Shown piece by piece: positions 11,741 through 20,798 of a DNA stretch of 64,000 bases. The notes below the pieces were generated by a model. That model was given only the letters and a program-made list of their open reading frames with translations. It ran no database searches and was not told the DNA's origin. Source of the stretch: Castellaniella daejeonensis (GTDB taxonomy: Bacteria > Pseudomonadota > Gammaproteobacteria > Burkholderiales > Burkholderiaceae_B); the NCBI RefSeq assembly GCF_039523555.1, contig NZ_BAAAFN010000015.1, positions 310,001 to 374,000 of the forward strand. The letters run 5' to 3'. Position 1 is the stretch's first letter; each line of letters opens with the position of its first letter. A program made the position numbers and the translations under genes.

Positions 11741-11866
11741 TCAGTGGAACAGGGCGCTGGCCTTGAGCAGGGTTTCCCAGATGCCCACGGCCAGCGGGAT
11801 GCCGACGTAGAGCCAGAACAGGACGATCAGGGCAGGCGAGGGAGTGCGTGTCGTCGTGGCGGTCAT
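11741..11866 (-). CDS. MFS transporter small subunit (41 residues)
   Basis: A 41-residue protein: a short Thr-rich head, then one membrane helix (ALIVLFWLYVGIPLAVGIW) and a short tail ending ASALFH. A very good ribosome site (GGAAGGAG) precedes the ATG. It starts 13 bases after the OFA-type MFS gene on the same strand and is surely co-transcribed. Tiny single-span proteins of this kind are found next to oxalate/formate-type MFS carriers and are annotated as small subunits; their role, perhaps stabilising the carrier, is unproven. Its position, start signal and membrane profile make it a genuine gene. Confidence 0.82.
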   Translation of the reverse strand: MTATTTRTPSPALIVLFWLYVGIPLAVGIWETLLKASALFH

Positions 11867-11879
11867 GTGAGTCTCCTTC

Positions 11880-13286
11880 CTATTTCTGAGGGGCCAGGCT
11901 GGCGGCCATCGGGGCGGTATCGGTGTCGGCCGCCATGTGGTGGTGTGAGGCGACCGGACGGACCAGCAGGTTGCAGATGAAGCCCACGACCAGCAGTCCT
12001 GCCATCAGGTACATCGTGACGGTGTAGGACTGGCCCGGCGGAACGCCGTGGTCGACCTGGTACTGGCGGATGTAGTTCACCAGCACGGGTCCCAGCACGC
12101 CGGCGGCCGCCCAGGCCGTCAGGATGCGGCCGTGGATGCCGCCCACGTAGCGGGTGCCGAACAGGTCGGCCAGGTAGGCCGGGATGGTCGAGAAACCGCC
12201 GCCGTACATCGAGATGATGATCGCGTAGAACAGCACGAACAGGGCGACGTTGCCCGAGGCCCCCATGCCGGGCACCAGGAAGTACAGCACCGCGCCCAGG
12301 ACGAAGAAGATCCCGTAGGTGGTCTTGCGCCCCAGGTAGTCCGATGTGCTGGACCAGAAGAAGCGCCCCAGCATGTTGGCCAGCGACAGCAGGCCGACGA
12401 AGCCGGCTGCCGCGGCCGGCGTGATGGCGCCGCGGAAGCTTTCCTGGATCATCACCGAGGCCTGGCCCAGCACGCCGATGCCCGCCGTCACGTTCAGGGT
12501 CAGCGCCCACCACAGCAGCCAGAACTGCGGGGTCTTCAGGGCCTGGTCGATATGGACGTGGTTGCGCGAGATCATGGCCTTCTGCGTGACCGGCGGCGTC
12601 CAGCCTTCGGGCTTCCAGTCGGGCGCCGGGATGCGGATGGCGCAGGCGCCGATCATCATGGAAATGAAGTACAGCACGCCCATGACCAGGAAGGTCGGGG
12701 CCACACCCATCGATTCGGGCGTGCGGAAATGCTCCATCAGCGCCACCGACATCGGCGAGGCGATGAAGGCGCCACCACCGAAGCCCATGATCGCCATCCC
12801 GGTGGCCATGCCGCGCTTGTCCGGGAACCACTTGATCAGGGTCGAGACGGGCGAGACGTAGCCGATGCCCAGGCCGATCCCGCCAAGGACGCCATAGCCC
12901 AGGTACAGCAGCCAGAGCTGGTGGGTGGAGACGCCGATCGAGGACACGATGAAGCCGCCGCCGAAGCAGCAGGCCGCCACGAACATGGCCTTGCGCGGGC
13001 CGACTTCCTCGAGCCATTTGCCGGCGAAGGCGGCGGACAGGCCGAGGAAGAGGATGGCGAGGCTGAAGATCCAGCCCAGGGCAGGCAGGCCCCAGTCGTC
13101 CGGCGCAGGCTGCTGGATGCCGATGAGCTTGGTCATCGGGCCGTTGAACACTGAAAAGGCATAGGCCTGCCCGATGCACAGGTGGACCGCCAGGGCGGCG
13201 GGCGGGATCATCCAGCGGTTGAAGCCGGGGGGCGCGGTGATGCGTTCCTTGCTGAAAAATCCGTTTTGATTTGCTTCCGTACTCAT
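11880..13286 (-). CDS. OFA-family MFS transporter (oxalate/formate antiporter-like)
   Basis: A 468-residue, 12-span carrier of the oxalate:formate antiporter branch. Recognisable segments are VHLCIGQAYAFSVFNGP in the first helix, GYGVLGGIGLGIGY in helix 4 and KWFPDKRGMATGMAIMGFGGGA at the helix 4-5 loop. The ATG at 13286 has AGGAGG just upstream; the frame continues to 13463 without family similarity. It lies 83 bases after fdsD in the same direction, suggesting carriage of formate or a related monocarboxylate for the dehydrogenase. No oxalate-decarboxylating genes are visible here, so oxalate exchange cannot be asserted. Confidence 0.87.
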   Translation of the reverse strand: MSTEANQNGFFSKERITAPPGFNRWMIPPAALAVHLCIGQAYAFSVFNGPMTKLIGIQQPAPDDWGLPALGWIFSLAILFLGLSAAFAGKWLEEVGPRKAMFVAACCFGGGFIVSSIGVSTHQLWLLYLGYGVLGGIGLGIGYVSPVSTLIKWFPDKRGMATGMAIMGFGGGAFIASPMSVALMEHFRTPESMGVAPTFLVMGVLYFISMMIGACAIRIPAPDWKPEGWTPPVTQKAMISRNHVHIDQALKTPQFWLLWWALTLNVTAGIGVLGQASVMIQESFRGAITPAAAAGFVGLLSLANMLGRFFWSSTSDYLGRKTTYGIFFVLGAVLYFLVPGMGASGNVALFVLFYAIIISMYGGGFSTIPAYLADLFGTRYVGGIHGRILTAWAAAGVLGPVLVNYIRQYQVDHGVPPGQSYTVTMYLMAGLLVVGFICNLLVRPVASHHHMAADTDTAPMAASLAPQK

Positions 13287-13369
13287 GGGTCTCCTCCTGG
13301 GTCGAATGCCCGGTATGTCTGCGTGTGTGCTGCCGAGGTCGGAAAGAAGGCCGGGGGGCCTGTGGGGTG

Positions 13370-13636
13370 TCAGGCCGGGCTGGCGCCCTGCCTGGGATAA
13401 AGGCGATCGCGGTGCTGCGCGATGGCTTCCATGCAGATGGGCGACAGGGCCGTGTCGCCCCACTGGCCATCCGGATGCGTGCCGAGGTAGTCCAGCAGGG
13501 CGCGCCGCATGCGCGGATCCCAGAACCGCCGGATATGGTCGGCGATGCCGTTGATGCCGGCGGCCCGGTCGGGCATGGCTTCGAAGAAATGGCCGATGCG
13601 GTTGGCCAGGCGGATCAGGTGTTCGATATTGGTCAC
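13370..13636 (-). CDS. fdsD: Formate dehydrogenase delta subunit
   Basis: An 88-residue protein matching FdsD: NIEHLIRLANRIGHFFEAM at the start, then DHIRRFWDPRMRRALLDYL. In Cupriavidus and Rhodobacter the small FdsD subunit is needed to form active, molybdenum-loaded enzyme. It starts with GTG, overlapping the fdhD stop by four bases (GTGA), which fits tight coupling. It is the last fds gene before the MFS carrier. Confidence 0.9.
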   Translation of the reverse strand: MTNIEHLIRLANRIGHFFEAMPDRAAGINGIADHIRRFWDPRMRRALLDYLGTHPDGQWGDTALSPICMEAIAQHRDRLYPRQGASPA

Positions 13637-14487
13637 GTGCGGCTCTCCAGGTCCAGGTAATCGGGCCGGCTGTAGACCGTGCAGCGGCCGTCGCGCGCGA
13701 AGCCGGCCAGCATCATGGGTGCTTCGCGTGCCAGCCGCACGGCCAGGGTGGTGGGCGCGGAGACGGCCACCAGGGCACGGATGCCGGCGGCCTGGGTCTT
13801 CTGCACCATCTCGAAGCTGGCCCGGCTGGAAATCACCGCGAATCCCGCGCCCGGGTCCACCGTTTCGCGCAGCAGGCGGCCGATGAGCTTGTCCAGCGCG
13901 TTGTGCCGCCCGACGTCTTCGTAGGTCCAGGCCAGGCGCCCGTCGGGTTCGGCCCAGGCGGCTGCGTGGGTGGCGCCGGTCAGGTTGTGCAGCGGCTGAC
14001 GCCGGCGCAACTGGTTCAGCGCGGATTCCACGGCCCCGATCGCCCAGGGCCGCTGCGGCTCGGCCAGGGGCGGCAGGTCGCGGCGGATCTGCGCCAGGCT
14101 CTGTACGCCGCACAGGCCGCAGCTGGTGCTGCCCGCCAGGGTGCGCCGGCGCAGCTTCAGGGCGTGCAGCCGGGCGTTGACGATCCGCATGCGGACCACC
14201 AGGCCGTCGGGCGTCGTATCGACATCCATGTCCAGCACATCGGCCGGGGATCGGATGATGCCTTCGGTGTAGGAAAAGCCCAGTGCCAGCTCGTGGAGAT
14301 GCAGCGGCGAGGCCAGCAGGGCGGCGTGCGCGATGCCGTTGTATTCCAGGGCGACCGCCTGCTCGCAGGCGATGGCGTCCTGCGCCGCCGTCGCCTGGCG
14401 GCCGCCGACGCGCAGGATGTCGTCCATCGCCAGGCCGGCGGACGGATCGGGCAGGTCGGACAAGGGATCGAAATCGGCAGGATGCAT
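13633..14487 (-). CDS. fdhD: Formate dehydrogenase sulfurtransferase FdhD/FdsC
   Basis: A 284-residue accessory protein that passes sulfur from a cysteine desulfurase to the molybdenum cofactor of formate dehydrogenase and binds the bis-MGD cofactor. The catalytic CxxC motif is Cys123/Cys126 (TSCGLCGVQS); the EDVGRHNALDKLIG segment and the C-terminal SRASFEMVQK region are typical. In fds operons this gene is called fdsC. It lies nine bases after fdsA. Confidence 0.95.
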   Translation of the reverse strand: MHPADFDPLSDLPDPSAGLAMDDILRVGGRQATAAQDAIACEQAVALEYNGIAHAALLASPLHLHELALGFSYTEGIIRSPADVLDMDVDTTPDGLVVRMRIVNARLHALKLRRRTLAGSTSCGLCGVQSLAQIRRDLPPLAEPQRPWAIGAVESALNQLRRRQPLHNLTGATHAAAWAEPDGRLAWTYEDVGRHNALDKLIGRLLRETVDPGAGFAVISSRASFEMVQKTQAAGIRALVAVSAPTTLAVRLAREAPMMLAGFARDGRCTVYSRPDYLDLESRT

Positions 14488-14496
14488 GCGATCTCC

Positions 14497-17370
14497 TCAG
14501 GCGCTGGCGGGCGCGGCTTGCGGCACGCGGGCATCCAGGAGTTCATCCTGGCGCTGGTCGTGCGCCGCCCAGTCCCGCTGCCAGGCCGACGGCGTGGCGA
14601 CCTTGCGCACCTGGACCGCGGTCACCTTGTATTCGGGGCAGTCCGTGGCCCAGTCGGTGTTGTCGGTGGTGAGGACGTTCGAGCCGCATTCGGGGAAGTG
14701 GAAGGTGGTGTACACCACGCCGGGCTGGATCCGGTCGGTGACGGTGGCGCGCAGCACGGTTTCCCCCGCCCGGCTCTCGATGGCGACCCGGTCGCCCTCG
14801 ACGATGCCCCGGTCCTCGGCGTCGTGGGGGTGGATTTCCAGGACGTCCTCGCTGTGCCAGGCGTTGTTGGCAGTGCGCCGGGTCTGCACCCCGGCGTTGT
14901 ATTGCGACAGGATCCGGCCCGTGGTCATCAGCAGCGGGAAGCGGCGGGTGGACCGCTCCTCGGTGGGGACGTATTGCGTGATCATGAACCGCCCCTTGCC
15001 GCGCACGAATTCGCCCACATGCATGATGGGCGTGCCTTCGGGGGCCGCGTCGTTGCAGGGCCATTGGATGCTGCCGCCCAGGGCGGCGATGCGGCCGAAG
15101 GAGACGCCGGAGAAGGTCGGCGTCAGCCGGGCGATCTCGTCCAGGATCTCGCCCGGATGGGCGTAGTGCATGGGGTAGCCCATTGCGTTCGACAGCGCGC
15201 AGGTGACTTCCCAGTCGGCCAGGCCGGCCTTGGGCGCCATCACCTGGCGCACCCGCGAGATGCGGCGTTCGGCGTTGGTGAAGGTGCCGTCCTTTTCCAG
15301 GAAGGACGAACCCGGCAGGAAGACATGCGCGTATTTGGCGGTTTCGTTCAGGAACATGTCCTGGACGATCACGCATTCCATGGCTTCCAGGGCCGCCACC
15401 ACGTGGCGGGTGTTGGGGTCGGACTGGGCGATGTCCTCGCCCTGGCAGTACAGGCCCTTGAACGTGCCGCTGTGGGCCGCATCGAACATATTGGGCAGCC
15501 GCAGGCCCGGCTCGGCCTGCAGCGCGACGCCCCAGGCCCGCTCGAATTCCGCGCGCACCTTGTCGTCGGAAACATGGCGGTAGCCGGGGAATTCATGCGG
15601 GAACGAGCCCATGTCGCAGGAGCCCTGGACGTTGTTCTGGCCGCGCAGGGGATTGATCCCCACACCTTCGCGGCCGATGTTGCCGGTGGCCATGGCCAGG
15701 TTGGCGATGCACATGATGGCCGTGGAACCCTGGCTGTGCTCGGTGACGCCCAGGCCGTAGTAGATCGCGGCGTTGCCGCCGGTGGCGTACAGGCGGGCGG
15801 CGCCGCGCAGGTCGGCCGCCGGCACGCCGGTGATGGATTCCGTGGCCTCGGGAGCGTGTTCCGGGCGGCTGATGAACTGCATCCATTCGTCGAAGGCGCG
15901 ATCCTCGCAGCGGGCGCGGACGAATTCGCGGTTCACCAGGCCTTCGGTGACGATGACGTGGGCCATGGCGTTGAGCACGGCGACGTTGGTGCCGGGACGC
16001 ACCGGCAGGTGGTAATCGGCCTTCACATGCGGCCCGTCGACCAGTTCGATGCGGCGCGGGTCGATCACGATCAGGCGGGCGCCCTGGCGCAGCCGGCGCT
16101 TCAGGCGCGAGGCGAACACCGGGTGGGCGGCGCTGGGGTTGGCGCCCAGAACCACCGCCACGTCGACGTGCATCACCGAGTCGAATGTCTGGGTACCGGC
16201 CGATTCCCCGATGGTGGTCTTCAGGCCGTAGCCGGTGGGCGAATGGCAGACCCGGCCGCACGTGTCCACATTGTTGTTGCCCATCGCGGCGCGCACCAGC
16301 TTCTGGACGAGGTAGGTTTCCTCGTTGGTGCAGCGCGACGAGGTGATGCCGCCGATCGAATCCACGCCGTATTTGCCCTGGATCCGCCGCAGCTCGGAAG
16401 CGGCGTGGCCAATGGCCTCTTCCCATGAGACTTCCCGCCAGGGGTCGGTGATCTTCGCGCGGATCATGGGCCTGGTCAGCCGGTCGGCGTGGGTGGCGTA
16501 GCCCCAGGCGAACCGGCCCTTGACGCAGGAATGGCCGCGGTTGGCCTTGCCGTCCTTCCAGGGCGTCATGCGGATGACGCGGTCGCCCTTCAACTCGGCC
16601 TTGAAGCCGCAGCCCACGCCGCAATAGGCGCAGGTGGTGATGACCGCGTGATCCGCCTGGCCCTGGTCGATGACCGTGTTCTCGATCAGGGCCGAGGTCG
16701 GGCAGGCCTGGACGCAGGCGCCGCAGGATACGCAGTCGCTTTCCAGGAATCCATCGTCCTGGCCGGCGATGATGCGCGAATCGAAGCCGCGTGCCTGGAC
16801 GGTCAGGGCATAGGTGCCCTGGACTTCGTCGCAGGCCCGTACGCAACGGCTGCAGACGATGCACTTGGACGGGTCGTAGGTGAAGTAGGGATTGGATGCG
16901 TCGGTGGCGTCATTCAGGTGGTTGGCGCCATCGAAGCCATAGCGCACGTTCCGCAGGCCCACCACGCCGGCCATGTCCTGCAGCTCGCAGTCGCCGTTGG
17001 CCGGACAGGTGAGGCAGTCCAGCGGGTGGTCGGAGATGTAGAGCTCCATGACATTGCGCCGCAGCTTGTGCAGTTTTCCGGTTTCCGTGCGGACCACCAT
17101 GCCTTCTTCGACGGGCGTGGTGCAGGACGCGGGATGGCCCCGGCGGCCTTCGATTTCCACCAGGCACAGGCGGCAGGAACCGAAGGCTTCCAGATTGTCC
17201 GAGGCGCAGAGCTTCGGGATCTGGATCCCTGTCTCGGCAGCCGCGCGCATGATCGACGTGCCTGCCGGGACGGTGACGGTCTGGCCGTCGATGGTCAGGG
17301 TGACGGTTTCGGTGGACGGGGACTCGGGCGTGCCCAGGTCGCGGTCGCGTTTCAGGACGGTTTCCAGCAT
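14497..17370 (-). CDS. fdsA: NAD-dependent formate dehydrogenase alpha subunit
   Basis: The catalytic subunit (957 residues), oxidising formate to CO2 at bis-MGD molybdenum. Cofactor sites in order: [2Fe-2S] with Cys55, 66, 69, 83; a His115/Cys119/122/128 [4Fe-4S]; ferredoxin-like clusters at Cys170/173/176/180 and Cys213/216/219/223; a further [4Fe-4S] at Cys247/250/254/282; and the molybdenum ligand Cys375 with neighbouring His376 (GRVCHSPTG). The N terminus is homologous to NuoG, as expected for a soluble NAD-linked enzyme. All ligands are present, so the enzyme should be active. No Tat signal is present, so it is cytoplasmic. Confidence 0.97.
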   Translation of the reverse strand: MLETVLKRDRDLGTPESPSTETVTLTIDGQTVTVPAGTSIMRAAAETGIQIPKLCASDNLEAFGSCRLCLVEIEGRRGHPASCTTPVEEGMVVRTETGKLHKLRRNVMELYISDHPLDCLTCPANGDCELQDMAGVVGLRNVRYGFDGANHLNDATDASNPYFTYDPSKCIVCSRCVRACDEVQGTYALTVQARGFDSRIIAGQDDGFLESDCVSCGACVQACPTSALIENTVIDQGQADHAVITTCAYCGVGCGFKAELKGDRVIRMTPWKDGKANRGHSCVKGRFAWGYATHADRLTRPMIRAKITDPWREVSWEEAIGHAASELRRIQGKYGVDSIGGITSSRCTNEETYLVQKLVRAAMGNNNVDTCGRVCHSPTGYGLKTTIGESAGTQTFDSVMHVDVAVVLGANPSAAHPVFASRLKRRLRQGARLIVIDPRRIELVDGPHVKADYHLPVRPGTNVAVLNAMAHVIVTEGLVNREFVRARCEDRAFDEWMQFISRPEHAPEATESITGVPAADLRGAARLYATGGNAAIYYGLGVTEHSQGSTAIMCIANLAMATGNIGREGVGINPLRGQNNVQGSCDMGSFPHEFPGYRHVSDDKVRAEFERAWGVALQAEPGLRLPNMFDAAHSGTFKGLYCQGEDIAQSDPNTRHVVAALEAMECVIVQDMFLNETAKYAHVFLPGSSFLEKDGTFTNAERRISRVRQVMAPKAGLADWEVTCALSNAMGYPMHYAHPGEILDEIARLTPTFSGVSFGRIAALGGSIQWPCNDAAPEGTPIMHVGEFVRGKGRFMITQYVPTEERSTRRFPLLMTTGRILSQYNAGVQTRRTANNAWHSEDVLEIHPHDAEDRGIVEGDRVAIESRAGETVLRATVTDRIQPGVVYTTFHFPECGSNVLTTDNTDWATDCPEYKVTAVQVRKVATPSAWQRDWAAHDQRQDELLDARVPQAAPASA

Positions 17371-17379
17371 GGCGGGCTC

Positions 17380-18954
<1,575 letters not shown>

Positions 18955-18956
18955 GG

Positions 18957-19439
18957 TCAGGCCTCCTGCGCCGATGCCAGCAGGGCGTCCAGTTTCTCGG
19001 GGGTGACGCGTGCGTGGGGACGGCCGTCGATCATGACGGCCGGGGATTGGGCGCACAGGCCGAGGCAGTACACCGGCGCCAGCGAGACCTCGCCGGCGCC
19101 CCCGGCCGCGATACGCGCCCGTGCGTGTTCGTACAGGGCGTTGCCGCCACAGGCCTGACAGGATTCGGCGCGGCAGACCTCGAGATGCGTGCGCGCGGGT
19201 GCGGCGGTGCGGAAGTGGCCGTAGAAACTGATCACGCCATGGACTTCGGCGCGGGACCGCTGCAGGGCGGCGGCAATCTGCGGTACGGCCTGCTCGGGGA
19301 TCCAGCCCAGGGCGTCCTGCACGTCGTGCAGGATCGGCAGCAGGGCGCCGGGGCGGCCGGCATGCCGGGCCAGGATATCCCGCACCAGGGGGTCGACGTC
19401 ATGCGGGGCTGCTTCGGCATCGGACCGGAAGGTGTCCAT
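18957..19439 (-). CDS. fdsG: NAD-dependent formate dehydrogenase gamma subunit
   Basis: A NuoE-like thioredoxin-fold subunit holding one [2Fe-2S] cluster with four Cys (LEVCRAESCQACGG and PVYCLGLCAQ). The first gene of the fds operon. The start at 19439 gives 160 residues and has CGGAGA eight bases upstream; an in-frame ATG at 19472 would give 171 residues but has no ribosome site. Between it and the divergent regulator lies an AT-rich region with repeated boxes. Confidence 0.94.
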   Translation of the reverse strand: MDTFRSDAEAAPHDVDPLVRDILARHAGRPGALLPILHDVQDALGWIPEQAVPQIAAALQRSRAEVHGVISFYGHFRTAAPARTHLEVCRAESCQACGGNALYEHARARIAAGGAGEVSLAPVYCLGLCAQSPAVMIDGRPHARVTPEKLDALLASAQEA

Positions 19440-19495
19440 GGCTTCGTCTCCGGGCGCATGGTCGGCTGGCATGCGCTTTAATAGGTTTATTTGTG

Positions 19496-19577
19496 CATAT
19501 ATAGATCAGTGCCGTTGATTTACTCTACTATTGAAAATAATTTGATTTCAATAAGATAATAAAAACATATTTAGATC
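19496..19577. promoter_or_regulatory. Paired operator-like boxes CATATWTAGATC
   Basis: Two direct copies of a 12-base box, CATATATAGATC at 19496-19507 and CATATTTAGATC at 19566-19577, lie exactly 70 bases apart, about seven helical turns. A partial third CATATTAA begins at 19606, 40 bases further on. An inverted pair TGCATATA (19494-19501) and TATATGCA (19590-19597) overlaps the same region. The region separates fdsG from its divergent regulator and is strikingly AT-rich for this genome. This looks like a looping or cooperative operator set; binding by the adjacent regulator is inferred. Confidence 0.5.
19530..19552. promoter_or_regulatory. Inverted repeat ATTGAAA-N9-TTTCAAT
   Basis: A perfect 7-bp dyad with a nine-base AT-rich spacer, midway between the two CATATWTAGATC boxes. 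It may be a second regulator site or promoter core for the formate operon or the regulator gene. Confidence 0.4.
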
Positions 19578-19633
19578 GAGGTCATTTTTTATATGCAATC
19601 AAATTCATATTAATAAGACTTTCAGGAGGAGAA

Positions 19634-20737
19634 ATGGCGGTTTATCGGTTCAAGCCACGGCTGCATTCCGAATGGATTCTGGAAAAGCAATCCGGGGAAA
19701 TGCTGCCCATGGGAGATGTGCTGCGGCTGCTGGCCGCCGTTGATGAACACGGTCATATTTCCGGTGCCTGCCAGGCGCGCGGAATGTCCTACCGGCATGC
19801 CTGGGGCATCCTGCGCAAGGCCGAATCGGAATTCCAGGCGCCGCTGATCGAAACGTCCAGGCGGCGCGGCTCGCGCCTGACCAGTTTTGCGCAGCACCTG
19901 CTGTGGGCAAACCGGCGGATCGATGCGCGCCTGGCCCCGACGTTCGAGAGCCTGGCGTCCGAACTGCAGGAAGAACTGCAGCGCCTGTATTCCGAGGAAA
20001 TGTCCGTGCTGCGCCTGCATGCAAGCCACGGCTTTGCCGTCGAAGGCCTGATGCGCCTGGCCAATGGCCAGGACCTGCTGCCGCTGGAACTGCGCTACCG
20101 TACCGGGATCGAGGCGCTGGCCTCGCTGGATCGGGGCGAATGCGACCTGGCCGGATTCCAGGTGCCGGTCGCGGAATACCAGAAGCCGATCCTGCAGCAT
20201 TACCGTCGCTGGCTGGATCCGGACCGCATGCTGCTGCTGCACCTGGCGGAGCGCAATACGGGGCTGTTCGTGCAGCCCGGCAATCCGAAGCGCATCCAGT
20301 CGATCAGCGACCTGGTGCGCCCGGACGTGCGCTTCGTGAACCGGCAGATCGGCTCCAGCACGCGCTTCCTGGTGCACCTGATGCTCGAGCGCCTGGGCAT
20401 CGATTCAAAGGACGTCACCGGCTTCGACAGCGGGGAATTCACGCATATGGCCATTGCCGCCCACATCGCCAGCGGCATGGCCGACGTCGGCATCGGGGTC
20501 GAGACCGCCGCCTGGCGGTGCGGGCTGGAATTCATTCCCCTGACGCGGGAACGCTATTTCTTCGGCATCAACAAGGAACTGGTCGGCACACAGTCGCTGC
20601 AGCGGCTGCTGGACCTGATGAACGGGGACGATTACCAGGCCTATGTGCGGGACCTGGTGGGTTACGACTGCAGTCTGATGGGACACGTCCAGACCCTGGA
20701 ACAGGCCTTCGGGCCGGAGTTCGCCGACAGGCATTGA
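19634..20737 (+). CDS. One-component regulator, ModE-like HTH plus PBP-like domain
   Basis: A 367-residue protein. Residues ~15-95 form a LysR/ModE-type helix-turn-helix (GHISGACQARGMSYRHAWGI, then LIETSRRRGSRLTSF); residues ~120-350 resemble a periplasmic-binding domain used as an intracellular ligand sensor (DLAGFQVPV, NRQIGSSTRFLVHLML, ASGMADVGIGVETAAWRCGL). AGGAGGAG lies just before the ATG. Its divergent position makes it the likely regulator of fdsGBA-fdhD-fdsD; the ligand may be molybdate, tungstate or a related anion or cofactor, since this architecture is linked to molybdenum metabolism. The ligand is inferred, not shown. Confidence 0.82.
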   Translation: MAVYRFKPRLHSEWILEKQSGEMLPMGDVLRLLAAVDEHGHISGACQARGMSYRHAWGILRKAESEFQAPLIETSRRRGSRLTSFAQHLLWANRRIDARLAPTFESLASELQEELQRLYSEEMSVLRLHASHGFAVEGLMRLANGQDLLPLELRYRTGIEALASLDRGECDLAGFQVPVAEYQKPILQHYRRWLDPDRMLLLHLAERNTGLFVQPGNPKRIQSISDLVRPDVRFVNRQIGSSTRFLVHLMLERLGIDSKDVTGFDSGEFTHMAIAAHIASGMADVGIGVETAAWRCGLEFIPLTRERYFFGINKELVGTQSLQRLLDLMNGDDYQAYVRDLVGYDCSLMGHVQTLEQAFGPEFADRH

Positions 20738-20738
20738 G

Positions 20739-20769
20739 GCGCGGCGGCCAGGCCGCAACGGCGCCGCGC
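20739..20769. terminator. GC-rich hairpin between convergent genes
   Basis: An 8-bp perfect stem (GCGCGGCG/CGCCGCGC) begins two bases after the regulator's stop codon and ends 30 bases before the DUF748 stop on the other strand. No T-run, so termination is only probable. Confidence 0.35.
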
Positions 20770-20798
20770 AGGACCGGCGCCGGCTGGCGGGACACTGG

